Below, one piece after another: positions 15,996 to 24,573 of a stretch of 35,633 bases of DNA (position 1 is the stretch's first letter; every line of letters starts with the position of its first letter). A program made the position numbers and the translations under genes. This DNA comes from an uncultured SAR86 cluster bacterium (GTDB lineage: Bacteria; Pseudomonadota; Gammaproteobacteria; Magnimaribacterales; TMED112). The notes beneath the pieces were generated by a model. The model saw only the letters and a program-made list of their open reading frames with translations. It did no database searches and was not told the DNA's origin. Location: NCBI GenBank assembly GCA_902610995.1, contig CACLXU010000009.1, positions 1 to 35,633 on the forward strand, written 5' to 3'.

Positions 15996-17032
15996 TTTTC
16001 TATTATCATTGCATCTCCATAACTATAAAACCTTAGACTGTGTTTAATAGCATATTTATAAGCATTTAGAATATTTGATTTTCCTCCAAACGCACATACC
16101 AGCATCAGAAGACTAGATTCAGGTAAGTGGAAATTGGTTATAAGCTTATCAACAATTTTGAACTTATAACCCTCTTTAATAAATATATCGGTGGATTGAT
16201 TTCCTGTTCTAATATTTTGCTTGTCAGGCTCAAAAGCTGACTCCAAGGCTCTTAATGTTGTCGTGCCTAAAGCTATAATTTTTCCACCTCTGCCTTTGCA
16301 AGATTCTATTTGTGTTCTTAAATCATCTGGAATAAAAAAATTTTCTTTATGTAATGTTGCATTTGCATCAATTAAATCATCTTTGATTGGTTGAAATGTG
16401 CTATACCCAACATCCAGACAAAGTGTAGATACATGAGTTTTTTGTTTGATTCTATCTAATAAAGTTTTGTCAAAATGTAAGGAAGCTGTAGGTGCTGCAA
16501 CAGAATTACTGTATTTTTCGTTTGCAAACACACTTTGATATCTATCTACATCAACTTTGCTCTCAGCACGCTTTAAATATGGAGGAATTGGCATTGAGCC
16601 GATATTTAAACAAATTTGATCTATTGGTTGTGAAAATTCAATTTTAAGGAAATTAGTATCTTTGGTAGGTAAGATTTTTATATCAAGAGGGTATTGATCA
16701 GTGAATAGTTTTTGATGGACTATATTTCTGTTAAGGCCCCTAGTTAAACAATTTGCTGTATATTTATTGATTTTTTCTAATATTAAAATTTCAACTTTCC
16801 CGCCTGTTTTTTTTATAAGCTCAAGGCGAGCTTGAAAGACTTTCGTTTCATTTAGAATTAACAAATCTTCTTTGTTAATTTTGTTCTCAATATCTGAAAA
16901 AATATTAATTTCAAAGTCATTGTTATTTACAGTTAGTAATTTAGAGTCTGAGCGATTTTCTAATGGAAATTTTGCAATTAGCTCTTCTGGGAGTTCATAA
17001 AAGTAATCAGATTTATAGATGTCATTATTCAT
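15977..17032 (-). CDS. queA: S-adenosylmethionine:tRNA ribosyltransferase-isomerase
   Basis: Adds the epoxycyclopentane ring to preQ1-modified tRNA, using S-adenosylmethionine as ribosyl donor. Family motifs: YELPEELIAKFPLENRSDSKLL at the N-terminus, the ETKVFQARL region, SVAAPTASLHF near the middle, LDVGYSTFQPI, and the C-terminal NFHLPESSLLMLVCAFGG. I chose the ATG at 17032 (about 351 residues); an in-frame ATG at 17044 would add four residues, and neither has a clear Shine-Dalgarno. First gene of the queA-tgt-yajC-secDF operon, divergent from tRNA-Leu with only 22 bases between. Confidence 0.95.
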   Translation of the reverse strand: MNNDIYKSDYFYELPEELIAKFPLENRSDSKLLTVNNNDFEINIFSDIENKINKEDLLILNETKVFQARLELIKKTGGKVEILILEKINKYTANCLTRGLNRNIVHQKLFTDQYPLDIKILPTKDTNFLKIEFSQPIDQICLNIGSMPIPPYLKRAESKVDVDRYQSVFANEKYSNSVAAPTASLHFDKTLLDRIKQKTHVSTLCLDVGYSTFQPIKDDLIDANATLHKENFFIPDDLRTQIESCKGRGGKIIALGTTTLRALESAFEPDKQNIRTGNQSTDIFIKEGYKFKIVDKLITNFHLPESSLLMLVCAFGGKSNILNAYKYAIKHSLRFYSYGDAMIIEKCLSKY

Positions 17033-17054
17033 TGAATGTATCATATCAATTTAT

Positions 17055-17139
17055 GGGGATGTGGTGGAATTGGTAGACACGTGCGACTCAAACTCGCATG
17101 CTGAAAGGCGTAACGGTTCAAGTCCGTTCATCCCTACCA
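17055..17139 (+). tRNA. tRNA-Leu (anticodon CAA), CCA encoded
   Basis: An 85-base class II tRNA with a long variable arm (CATGCTGAAAGGCGTAA region). The anticodon loop CTCAAAC between TGCGA and TCGCA gives CAA, which reads the leucine codon UUG. D-arm TGGTGGAATTGGTAGACACG and T-arm CGGTTCAAGTCCG are typical for tRNA-Leu. The acceptor closes with a G-U first pair. Confidence 0.95.
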
Positions 17140-17188
17140 AACTAAAAAAACTAAAAGTGTATCTAATAGGTTATAATTCACTAAATAT

Positions 17189-17308
17189 ATGAACAAATTT
17201 CTTTTATTTCTATTTATCTATATATTTATTCCTATGGTAATAAGTATTGATGTGGTCAGAGGTAACGCAGCCTATTCAGATAAAGTAAATATAGAAAAAA
17301 GTGCCTAA
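17189..17308 (+). CDS. Small hydrophobic peptide with signal-like N-terminus (39 aa)
   Basis: Short frame beginning MNKFLLFLFIYIFIPMVIS: a lysine followed by a long hydrophobic run, typical of a signal peptide or single membrane anchor. About 20 polar residues follow (IDVVRGNAAYSDKVNIEKSA). A TATAAT at 17172-17177 lies just upstream. Its last 8 bases overlap the GTG start of the next secreted protein, the geometry of translational coupling. No family is recognised. The length makes it uncertain, but the signal-like start and the coupling argue for a real gene. Confidence 0.45.
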   Translation: MNKFLLFLFIYIFIPMVISIDVVRGNAAYSDKVNIEKSA

Positions 17309-17633
17309 AATATCTTTTCTTTTACTATTATTTTCTTGCTTAACATTTAGTTATTGTGAAGATGAATATATTGAGGGTGTAGGTTGGAAAAAGATTTATT
17401 ACCCATCTGACGGCCCACCAAGAGAAGCTGTTGGAAGGTGCAAAACCGATGAAGACCAAATCTTAACAGTTGTAGCTCTAGCAGCTATAGGGTGGGCTAT
17501 CTACGAAAACGTTGAATTTGAGCTATCTCTTTATGCAAACGACAATCTTGTTATATTGCCACTTGATAGTGTAAAAATTAACGAATTTAAAAATCCAGAA
17601 TTAACGTTAACTTTGTTTGAGTTTAAATACTAG
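17301..17633 (+). CDS. Small secreted protein of unknown function
   Basis: A 110-residue protein read from a GTG start (17301-17303) that overlaps the end of the preceding small frame. MPKISFLLLLFSCLTFSYC is a clear signal peptide, followed by an acidic mature start (EDEYIEGVG). The mature part has a hydrophobic patch (ILTVVALAAIGWAIYENV) and a beta-rich C-terminus (FELSLYANDNLVILPLD, LTLTLFEFKY). One cysteine (C47) remains in the mature part. I recognise no family. It overlaps the convergent rluC-type gene by 4 bases. Confidence 0.65.
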   Translation: MPKISFLLLLFSCLTFSYCEDEYIEGVGWKKIYYPSDGPPREAVGRCKTDEDQILTVVALAAIGWAIYENVEFELSLYANDNLVILPLDSVKINEFKNPELTLTLFEFKY

Positions 17634-18533
17634 ATAATTTCTAGATTTTCCCCAAAACCATGGTTATCCTCAGAAATGACCTTTACTTTTTTTCCATCCT
17701 CAAAGAAATTGATTTCCCTAGCATGTAACATCATCCTACATTTTGGGTTTGCAAAGTTCTTTATGCTGTATTTTTGATCTCCAACAATTGGATATCCTGC
17801 ACTACTGCAATGTAGTCTAATTTGATGCGTTCTTCCAGTAATCGGTATTGCAATAATATGAGAGTACAAAGCTGAATGTTTAACATAAGTAAATTTTGTT
17901 AATGATTCTTTGCCAGTTATTGCTAGCTGTGCAATTCTTTCAGAATTTACCTGCTTTATATCCATGTTTGTTTCAATTTTTTTTAAATGTTCTGGCCACC
18001 TACCATGCACAATACATTCGTATATTTTTTTAACTTCTTTATTTCGAAATTGTTTGTGTATCTCTCGCAATGAAGACATTTTTTTTAGCGATAACTAAAC
18101 AGCCGCTTGTTAATTTGTCTATTCGATGTGCTAATTTAAAATTATCAGAATTTTTGTAGATTTTCTTAATTAATTCTATGACACCAAAATTTAACCCAGA
18201 TCCACCATGAACAGAAAAATTTGGTGGCTTATTTAGTACAATATATTTATTTGAATCATAAACAATGCAATTTTTAATTATTTCTAGATGAGTAGATAAA
18301 TTAGGAGATTCAGAAACATCTTTTTTTTCAACAAAAATTGGACACGAAACCTTATCATTGCTTAATAATTTATAGTCTGGCTTTGATTTTTTATCATTAA
18401 CTTTTATTTTTGCTTTTCTAATTGAACTATATATTTTTGACTTCGGAACTTTTCTATATTTAGAAAATAAAAAATTATCCAAACGTCTTCCAGAATTTTC
18501 TTTGTCAATAATTAAAAATTCAATTTCTGTCAT
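17630..18533 (-). pseudogene. rluC: RluC-type 23S rRNA pseudouridine synthase, one-base frameshift
   Basis: Two overlapping minus-strand frames together make one RluC/RluD-family enzyme of about 300 residues. The first (18533 to about 18080) holds the S4 RNA-binding domain (RRLDNFLFSKYRKVPKSK) and the catalytic motif AHRIDKLTSGCLVIAKK with its aspartate. The second (18079-17630) continues with MSSLREIHKQF, YECIVHGRWP, ITGRTHQIRLHCSSAGYPIVGD. The join lies in a run of eight A (minus strand; 18079-18086). Seven A would restore the frame exactly where E. coli RluC reads AKKRSALRSLHEQF. Both halves are otherwise intact, so this may be a sequencing indel, a recent mutation, or a frame restored by slippage. 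It is divergent from rne, as in E. coli. Confidence 0.85.
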
Positions 18534-18613
18534 TATGCTGTAGAATATACCACGAGCTTACAACTTAAATAATTACAAATTACAAAGTAAGCATGAAAAT
18601 AATTAATTTAATA

Positions 18614-18728
18614 GATAAGAACAATGGCTAAAGAATTTAATCAAACAAGTTTTAATGTAATAGTTTTGAAAATTCCAATATAAATCACTTAAACAACCCT
18701 TGTTCTTATCCTTTTTAAAAGGGATAAA
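18614..18728 (+). promoter_or_regulatory. Structured leader of rne, likely autoregulatory
   Basis: GATAAGAACAATGG (18614-18627) pairs with CCCTTGTTCTTATC (18697-18710) with a single mismatch in 14, forming a long stem over about 70 bases. Directly adjacent, ATCC-TTTT (18708-18715) can pair with the Shine-Dalgarno side AAAAGGGAT (18717-18725), hiding the ribosome-binding site of rne (start 18729). E. coli rne is feedback-regulated by RNase E binding to stem-loops in its 5' leader. The sequences are not alike, but the position and logic are. A 19-codon frame from 18624 also lies in the loop; I do not claim it is used. Confidence 0.55.
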
Positions 18729-20651
18729 ATGAAAAAAATACTTATTGATACCAATTCAATTAATGGCAGAAGAAGCGCATTGATTGATGGTGAAAAATTA
18801 ATCGATTTTGATCTTGAGTTTGAAGGTAATAACTTTCAAAAAGGAAGCATACATAAAGGCAAAATAACAAAAATTGAGGCAAGTCTTGAAGCAATTTTCA
18901 TCGAACTTGGCTCATCTAGACACGGTTTTTTGCCCTTTAAAGAACTATCTCCTGAATATTTTGATTCCTCTAAAACAGGAAGTGATAGATTTAAAATAAA
19001 AGAGGGTGATGACATAGTCGTTCAGATTGAAAAAGAGGAACGTGTAAATAAGGGAGCCGCACTTTCAACATATATTTCACTTGCAAGTAGATATATAGTC
19101 TTGATGACTAATCATCCAACTGGAGGTGGGATTTCAAGAAGAATTAGCGGTGAAGATAGAGATAAAGTTAAGACACTTATTGAGAATCTTAATATACCTG
19201 AAGGTATGAGCGTCATAATAAGAACCGCTGGCATAGACAGACAAATTGAAGAATTAAACTGGGATTTAGAATATCTCAAAAAGCTTTGGGTTGAAGTTGA
19301 AAGTGCAATTCAAAAATCTAAAGCTACCCAATTAATTTATGCAGATCAGAGCCTGATCCAAAAGACTATTAGAGATTACTTTAAAGAAGATATTGGAGAA
19401 TTAATTGTTGATAACGTTAATGACTTTGATAACGCTAAAACTTATGCGAATAAAATTGTCCCTGAATTTATAGAGAAAATTAAACTCTACGAAGAGGAAA
19501 TACCGCTATTTGCAAGTTATGGTATTGAATCAAAAATTGAATCAGCATTTTCCAGAGAGGTAAAACTTCCATCAGGTGGTTCGTTAGTCATAGATTCTGG
19601 CGAAGCTTTAACATCTATTGATATTAATTCTGCAAGATCGACTAAAGGAACCGATATAGAAGAAACTGCTCTCAAAACAAACTTAGAGGCAGCTAAAGAA
19701 ATCGGAAGACAAGTAAAACTGAGAGATCTTGGTGGACTTATCGTAATTGACTTCATTGATATGGAAAATGAAGATAGCAATGGAAAGGTTGAAAAAGCTA
19801 TGTATGAATCGACTAAACATGATCATGCAAGAATTCAACTGGATAAAATCTCAAGATTTGGCTTAATGGAAATGTCCCGTCAAAGAATTAAACCAGCTTT
19901 AAATGATTTAATGGGGAAGACAATTTGGGTAAGATCTGTTGCGAGTATTTGTGAGTCAATATTTAGATTAGTTACTGAAAAATCTATTAACAATAGATCA
20001 AGTGTCCTGTTGCTAAAAGTATCGCCGAATGTAGCAAATGAGTTATTAAATAAATATCGGTCAAATATGGCTGAAATAGAAAATAAATTTGGGACAAAAA
20101 TTATGACATTTATAGATCCATACAAGCAAAACGATAGTTATACAATCGAAATCAAAAAGAATGCTTATTTTGATTATGAGCAAAATATGGAGGAATCTTC
20201 ACAAGGGTTTCAAAATAAATCAAGTTATAATCTGAAGGTTCCAAAAAAGAAAACACAAGCTTTGGTTGAGGATGTAGAGTTTAGAAATAAACCAAAAGTT
20301 GATTCAAATAAAAAAGGTTTCTTAGATTCATTGTTTGGTTTCTTTAAAACGGAAGAGGATAAACCTAAAAAGCCTAAAAAGAAGTTCAATCCACGCAATC
20401 GTTATAATAAGTCTTCCACCAAACCAAGAAATACTAAGAATTTTAAGGGGAAACAACGAACATCACAGAATAAATTGCCCAAAAAATCTGTAAAACCAAA
20501 TAAACCGAAACCACCAGTGAATGGTAATTTAAAATCATCTCCAGCTAATACTCCAGCACCGTTACCTGCTGATGATATTGGAAATAGAGTTGAGCCTAAG
20601 AAAAAAAGTGGTGTGAGACGGGCAAAAAATGACCCTAGGGCAAAAAATTAA
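18729..20651 (+). CDS. rne: Ribonuclease E, short form
   Basis: Endoribonuclease for mRNA decay and rRNA/tRNA processing. N-terminal RNase H-like and S1 regions (MKKILIDTNSINGRRSALIDG, IHKGKITKIEASLEAIFIELG, RHGFLPFKEL) and the DNase I-like catalytic part (ALTSIDINSARST with D298; GGLIVIDFIDM with D341/D344; LMEMSRQRIKPAL) are clear. Where E. coli has the CPRCSGTG zinc-link, this protein reads NDLMGKTIWVRS with no cysteine pair, so the tetramer-forming zinc site appears lost. After about residue 495 comes a short lysine/proline-rich tail rather than the long degradosome scaffold. It has 640 residues. A good Shine-Dalgarno (AGGG) is present but may be sequestered by the leader. The end overlaps nudC by 17 bases. 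Confidence 0.94.
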   Translation: MKKILIDTNSINGRRSALIDGEKLIDFDLEFEGNNFQKGSIHKGKITKIEASLEAIFIELGSSRHGFLPFKELSPEYFDSSKTGSDRFKIKEGDDIVVQIEKEERVNKGAALSTYISLASRYIVLMTNHPTGGGISRRISGEDRDKVKTLIENLNIPEGMSVIIRTAGIDRQIEELNWDLEYLKKLWVEVESAIQKSKATQLIYADQSLIQKTIRDYFKEDIGELIVDNVNDFDNAKTYANKIVPEFIEKIKLYEEEIPLFASYGIESKIESAFSREVKLPSGGSLVIDSGEALTSIDINSARSTKGTDIEETALKTNLEAAKEIGRQVKLRDLGGLIVIDFIDMENEDSNGKVEKAMYESTKHDHARIQLDKISRFGLMEMSRQRIKPALNDLMGKTIWVRSVASICESIFRLVTEKSINNRSSVLLLKVSPNVANELLNKYRSNMAEIENKFGTKIMTFIDPYKQNDSYTIEIKKNAYFDYEQNMEESSQGFQNKSSYNLKVPKKKTQALVEDVEFRNKPKVDSNKKGFLDSLFGFFKTEEDKPKKPKKKFNPRNRYNKSSTKPRNTKNFKGKQRTSQNKLPKKSVKPNKPKPPVNGNLKSSPANTPAPLPADDIGNRVEPKKKSGVRRAKNDPRAKN

Positions 20652-21423
20652 GTGCCTTTTCTATTAGGCTTCTAGATAGTGAAAGTCTTGGTGGAATGGT
20701 TGGTAAATTAGACTTATCAAACCATTCTGCTGATTCTATTTCACTATGATCAGGCATAATTTCTGTATCATAAGCTTTTGCAATGAATCCAACCATGAGT
20801 TGATTTGGAAATGGCCAAGTTTGGCTACCATGATATTTCAGATCATGAACTTTTATACCAACCTCCTCATAAACTTCTCTGACAACACATTCCTCAAGAG
20901 TTTCCCCATATTCAACAAATCCTGCCAAAACTGTAAAAAAAGGTGTATTTAAATGTTTAGCAAGTAATATTTTTTCATCTGACAATACGGCCACCAATAT
21001 ACAAGGAGAAATTTTTGGAAAAATACTTTTTTGACAAGAAGAGCAACTTTTTGAGAGGTCTTCGTTGATACTGCTCAATCTAGTGCCATCTGTACTGCAA
21101 TAATTATAGGATTTAACCCAACTAAATAATTGTGCTGCTCTTGAATAGATCATCAAGTCATATTCATCTCTTAAATATCTGAGAATTTCTCTTTGTTTAA
21201 GGCAAATAAAATTCGACTTAATTTCATTTTGTTGAGAAATAAATATTGCAGATGTCTTTGATTCGTAAACTTTATAAGCATCGTTTTTTATGGTCATATC
21301 ACTTGAAATAAAGGAATTTGTCTCTGCATCAAGAAGTATATTTCCTTGATTATCGAAAAAAATATGTTTTCCAGTATTCTTCTGATTTAGACAAATCTCA
21401 AAACAAGCATTAAAATCACGCAT
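20635..21423 (-). CDS. nudC: NAD+ diphosphatase / NAD decapping Nudix enzyme
   Basis: Hydrolyses NADH/NAD+ and removes NAD caps from RNA. The order is an N-terminal domain, a zinc ribbon (about 106-132) and a Nudix domain. The Nudix box GFVEYGETLEECVVREVYEEVGI (168-190) is complete, and SQTWPFPNQLM (200-210) matches the SQPWPFP specificity motif. In the ribbon, C109, C127 and C130 remain, but the second cysteine of the first knuckle is replaced (YCSTDG), so zinc binding may be weakened or use D112. At 262 residues it has the usual length. Convergent with rne. Confidence 0.93.
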   Translation of the reverse strand: MRDFNACFEICLNQKNTGKHIFFDNQGNILLDAETNSFISSDMTIKNDAYKVYESKTSAIFISQQNEIKSNFICLKQREILRYLRDEYDLMIYSRAAQLFSWVKSYNYCSTDGTRLSSINEDLSKSCSSCQKSIFPKISPCILVAVLSDEKILLAKHLNTPFFTVLAGFVEYGETLEECVVREVYEEVGIKVHDLKYHGSQTWPFPNQLMVGFIAKAYDTEIMPDHSEIESAEWFDKSNLPTIPPRLSLSRSLIEKALNFLP

Positions 21424-21442
21424 AATCTAGAAATTATTTAAA

Positions 21443-22915
21443 ATGAATGCCACCTTAAACATATTTATAAACAGTTTTCTTGGTAAAGCTCCTTTGTGGT
21501 ACAAGACTGCAATAGCAAGTTTTTTAATTGTAAACCCAATCCTTTACTTTTATCTACAATTTATCGGGATGGATGCTGGATTTATCTTAGGATGGATTTT
21601 GCTGCTACAGTTTATCTTTACATTAATATTTTCAATACAATGTTATCCTCTACAACCTGGCGGACTATTAGCATTACAATCATTATTTATCGGACTTACT
21701 GATCCTTATCATGTCTACCATGAGATTGAATCAAATTTAGAAGTACTGCTACTTTTAATATTTATGGTTTCAGCAATTTTTTTTATGAAAGACTTGTTGC
21801 TAGTGATTTTTACACAATTAATAAAATCATTTAAAAATAAAATATCATTATCAATACTATTTGTAGTTTCAGCTGCTTTTCTATCAGCTTTTCTCGATGC
21901 ATTAACAGTTACAGCGGTTCTTATATCTGTTTCAATAGGTTTCTACAAGATTTTTGAAAACAACTATTCTAAAAATAAAATATCAGAAGAAGAATTTAAA
22001 AAAGGTAAATTATTTCTTGCAGATATTGTTATGCATGGTGCTGTAGGGACAGCTCTTGGTGGTGTGTGTACGATTGTGGGAGAACCACAAAATTTATTAA
22101 TCGCTACAAAAGCAGGATGGGAATTTAATGAGTTCTTTTTGAGGATGGCTCCAGTAACTATGCCTGTTCTTGTATGTGGCTTAATCACTTGTTTTTTTAT
22201 TGAAAGATTTAAATTATCAACTTATGGAGAAAATTTACCAGAATCATTAAGGTTAAAGATAATAGAAGATGCAGATGCAAAAGCTCTAAAGCGAACAAAT
22301 TTACAGAATCTTCATCTGAAGGTTGAAGCAATAATGGGATTATGCTTAATTGCCGCTTTAGGATTGCATTTAGCTCCTGTAGGTGTAATTGGTTTGTTCT
22401 TAATGGTTGGCTTAACTTCAATGAAAGGAATTATTTCTGAACATCACCTTGGAGATGCATTTAAAGAATCCTTGCCCTTCACAGCGTTGCTAGTGGTCTT
22501 TTTTGTAATTGTTGCTGTGATTAATGACCAGAACTTATTTACGCCAATAATCAATCAAGTTTTTATGTCATCACAAGAGATTCAAGTACCTTTATTTTAT
22601 ATAGCAAATGGTGTTCTATCTGCAATAAGCGATAATGTTTTTGTAGCGACAGTTTACATGAATGAGATTGTGTTGGCTTTGGAAAATGAGGTGATATCAC
22701 GTTCACAGTTTGATAAGTTAGCTGTTGCTATTAACACTGGAACAAATCTGCCTAGCGTTGCTACTCCAAATGGACAAGCAGCATTCTTGTTTTTACTAAC
22801 TTCTTCATTGGCGCCAATGATTGGATTGTCATATTTAAGAATGGTTGTTAAAGCTTTGCCATATACCATAGTCTTAACAACAGTCGGGTTAGTCTGTGTA
22901 ATTCTATACATTTAA
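21443..22915 (+). CDS. nhaB: Na+/H+ antiporter NhaB
   Basis: Inner-membrane sodium/proton antiporter of the IT superfamily. The N-terminus NSFLGKAPLWYKTAI, the block CYPLQPGGLLALQSLFIGLTDPYHVYHEI, and FLSAFLDALTVTAVLISVSIGFYKIF with its membrane aspartate are NhaB signatures. TALGGVCTIVGEPQNLLIA and the C-terminal INTGTNLPSVATPNGQAAFLFLLTS also match. About a dozen TM segments are expected over 490 residues. Sodium handling suits a marine bacterium. It is divergent from nudC by 19 bases and 4 bases upstream of dusA, so co-transcription with dusA is likely. Confidence 0.95.
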   Translation: MNATLNIFINSFLGKAPLWYKTAIASFLIVNPILYFYLQFIGMDAGFILGWILLLQFIFTLIFSIQCYPLQPGGLLALQSLFIGLTDPYHVYHEIESNLEVLLLLIFMVSAIFFMKDLLLVIFTQLIKSFKNKISLSILFVVSAAFLSAFLDALTVTAVLISVSIGFYKIFENNYSKNKISEEEFKKGKLFLADIVMHGAVGTALGGVCTIVGEPQNLLIATKAGWEFNEFFLRMAPVTMPVLVCGLITCFFIERFKLSTYGENLPESLRLKIIEDADAKALKRTNLQNLHLKVEAIMGLCLIAALGLHLAPVGVIGLFLMVGLTSMKGIISEHHLGDAFKESLPFTALLVVFFVIVAVINDQNLFTPIINQVFMSSQEIQVPLFYIANGVLSAISDNVFVATVYMNEIVLALENEVISRSQFDKLAVAINTGTNLPSVATPNGQAAFLFLLTSSLAPMIGLSYLRMVVKALPYTIVLTTVGLVCVILYI

Positions 22916-22919
22916 AAAA

Positions 22920-23894
22920 ATGAAAAGATTATTCTGTGTTGCTCCTATGATGAAAAAGACTGACAAGCACTTCAGATTTTTATGTCGAAATTTATCGAAG
23001 AATAGCTATCTCTATACAGAGATGATTCATTGCAACGCAATATTAAGGGGAGATTCCGATAAGCTTTTATCATACGATCAATGTGAACATCCAATTGCTC
23101 TTCAATTAGGAGGTTCTAATCCTAAGGACTTAGGTGAAGCAGCAAAAATTGCCTCTGCTTATAACTATGATGAAATTAATTTAAATGTAGGGTGTCCTTC
23201 AAAAAAAGTAAAATCAGGTAATTTTGGAGTATTTCTTATGAAAGATTTACCCCTTCTTCAAAGTTGTATCTACGAATTAACAAATAATACATCCCTCCCA
23301 GTAACTGTTAAATGCAGAATCGGAGTTGATGACCTAGAAGGAAGTGCTTTTTTAAATAACTTTATTGAACGGTTGATAGGTTCTGGGGTTAATACTTTTA
23401 TAATACATGCAAGAAAAGCCATAAGCGGTTTAGATACAAAACGAAATAGATCAATACCGCCATTGATATATGACGAGGTTTACAAGATAAAACAAAACTA
23501 TCCAGATACTGAGATTATCTTGAATGGAGGCATAAGCTCATATAAAGAAATAAATAATCACTTAACTAATGTTGATGGTGTTATGCTTGGTAGAAAAGTT
23601 TACTCCGATCCATCTTTTCTGCTCTCAGTTGATAATAACATTTACAATGAGCAGAGTTCATTTTCTATAGACCAGGCTCTCATGAGCTTCATGGAATATA
23701 TCTTAAAGCTTGAAAACAAAAAAGATGCTAACCGGGCAATAGGTCATTTGATGCAATTTATAAAATCTTTAAGTATTGAGAAACAAAAAAGGAAAATTCT
23801 TCTTGATGAATTGAATAACAAAAATGTTGAATTAACAAATGTTTTTGAGAACTTTACTCAGGATTATCAAAAAAATCTATCTCTAAATCTGTAA
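22920..23894 (+). CDS. dusA: tRNA-dihydrouridine synthase A
   Basis: FMN enzyme that reduces uridine 20/20a in tRNAs. MKRLFCVAPMMKKTDKHFRFLCR at the N-terminus, TEMIHCNAIL, IALQLGGSNP, and the catalytic cysteine motif INLNVGCPSKKVKSGNFGVFLM are all present. The DusA-specific LDTKRNRSIPPLIYDEVY and ILNGGI...DGVMLGRKVYSDP follow. At 324 residues it has the usual length. It follows nhaB closely and overlaps the convergent mlaA by 41 bases, the longest such overlap in the window. Confidence 0.95.
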   Translation: MKRLFCVAPMMKKTDKHFRFLCRNLSKNSYLYTEMIHCNAILRGDSDKLLSYDQCEHPIALQLGGSNPKDLGEAAKIASAYNYDEINLNVGCPSKKVKSGNFGVFLMKDLPLLQSCIYELTNNTSLPVTVKCRIGVDDLEGSAFLNNFIERLIGSGVNTFIIHARKAISGLDTKRNRSIPPLIYDEVYKIKQNYPDTEIILNGGISSYKEINNHLTNVDGVMLGRKVYSDPSFLLSVDNNIYNEQSSFSIDQALMSFMEYILKLENKKDANRAIGHLMQFIKSLSIEKQKRKILLDELNNKNVELTNVFENFTQDYQKNLSLNL

Positions 23895-24573
23895 GAAAAT
23901 CGTCTTCAATTTCTCCATCAAGTACTAAATAATCTCTAGACTGCAAATATGCATCTCTTACAAAATCATACTTATCACCTATGATTAGATTTTCTGCTAT
24001 CAATAGTCTTTCTCTTGTTTCTATAACATCAAATACATTTAAAATCAGTGATGCTTCTTCATCAGAAACAGAAAGATTACCTGAAAGAAACCAGCTGGTA
24101 GGTTTAGCTAATATATCTCTTAAGGTTGTTGGACCCACGAAGGGCACAAATAAATAAACCCCAGAGGGAACACCCCAATACCCTAAAGTTTGTCCAAAAT
24201 CTTCATCATGACGTTCCAATCCAATCTCAGAAGCAATATCTAGAATACCAACCACTCCAACAGTACTATTTACTAAAAATCTTGCTGAATCTTGAGCAGC
24301 TAAACCTAATTTACCTTGGAGAAGTTGATTCACTGCAGTATCTATTTCGGAAAGATTGCTAAAGAAGTTAGTTATTCCATCTTTTATTATTTGAGGCGTA
24401 TATTCACTATAAACCTCTGCCGCTGGTCTCAATAAATATGTATCAAGATCATCAGAAACCTCAAACACAGTTCTATTTATGTCTTCAAAAGGATCTCTAT
24501 TAAGATCGTCATCACATGATAAATAAAGGGCTTGTGTTAGAAAAAGGCAAAATATAATTTGTTTAATTTTCAT
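23854..24573 (-). CDS. mlaA: Outer-membrane lipid asymmetry lipoprotein MlaA (VacJ)
   Basis: Outer-membrane lipoprotein that removes misplaced phospholipids from the outer leaflet and passes them to the Mla pathway. The signal peptide ends in the lipobox-like YLSC (C20). Then come the family blocks DPFEDINRTVFEVSDDLDTYLLRPAAEVY, NFFSNLSEIDTAVNQLLQGK, FLVNSTVGVVGILDIASEIGLERHDEDFGQTLGYWGVPSGVYLFVPFVGPTTLRD. It has 239 residues with an acidic C-terminus. It directly follows the Mrp-type ATPase gene (stop and start adjoin at 24573/24574). No other mla genes are in view. Confidence 0.94.
   Translation of the reverse strand: MKIKQIIFCLFLTQALYLSCDDDLNRDPFEDINRTVFEVSDDLDTYLLRPAAEVYSEYTPQIIKDGITNFFSNLSEIDTAVNQLLQGKLGLAAQDSARFLVNSTVGVVGILDIASEIGLERHDEDFGQTLGYWGVPSGVYLFVPFVGPTTLRDILAKPTSWFLSGNLSVSDEEASLILNVFDVIETRERLLIAENLIIGDKYDFVRDAYLQSRDYLVLDGEIEDDFLTDLEIDFFDNPE

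Noticed and set aside
18624-18683. 19-codon frame in the rne leader
   Set aside because: No Shine-Dalgarno, and its start lies in the proposed stem. I mention it only as part of the leader.
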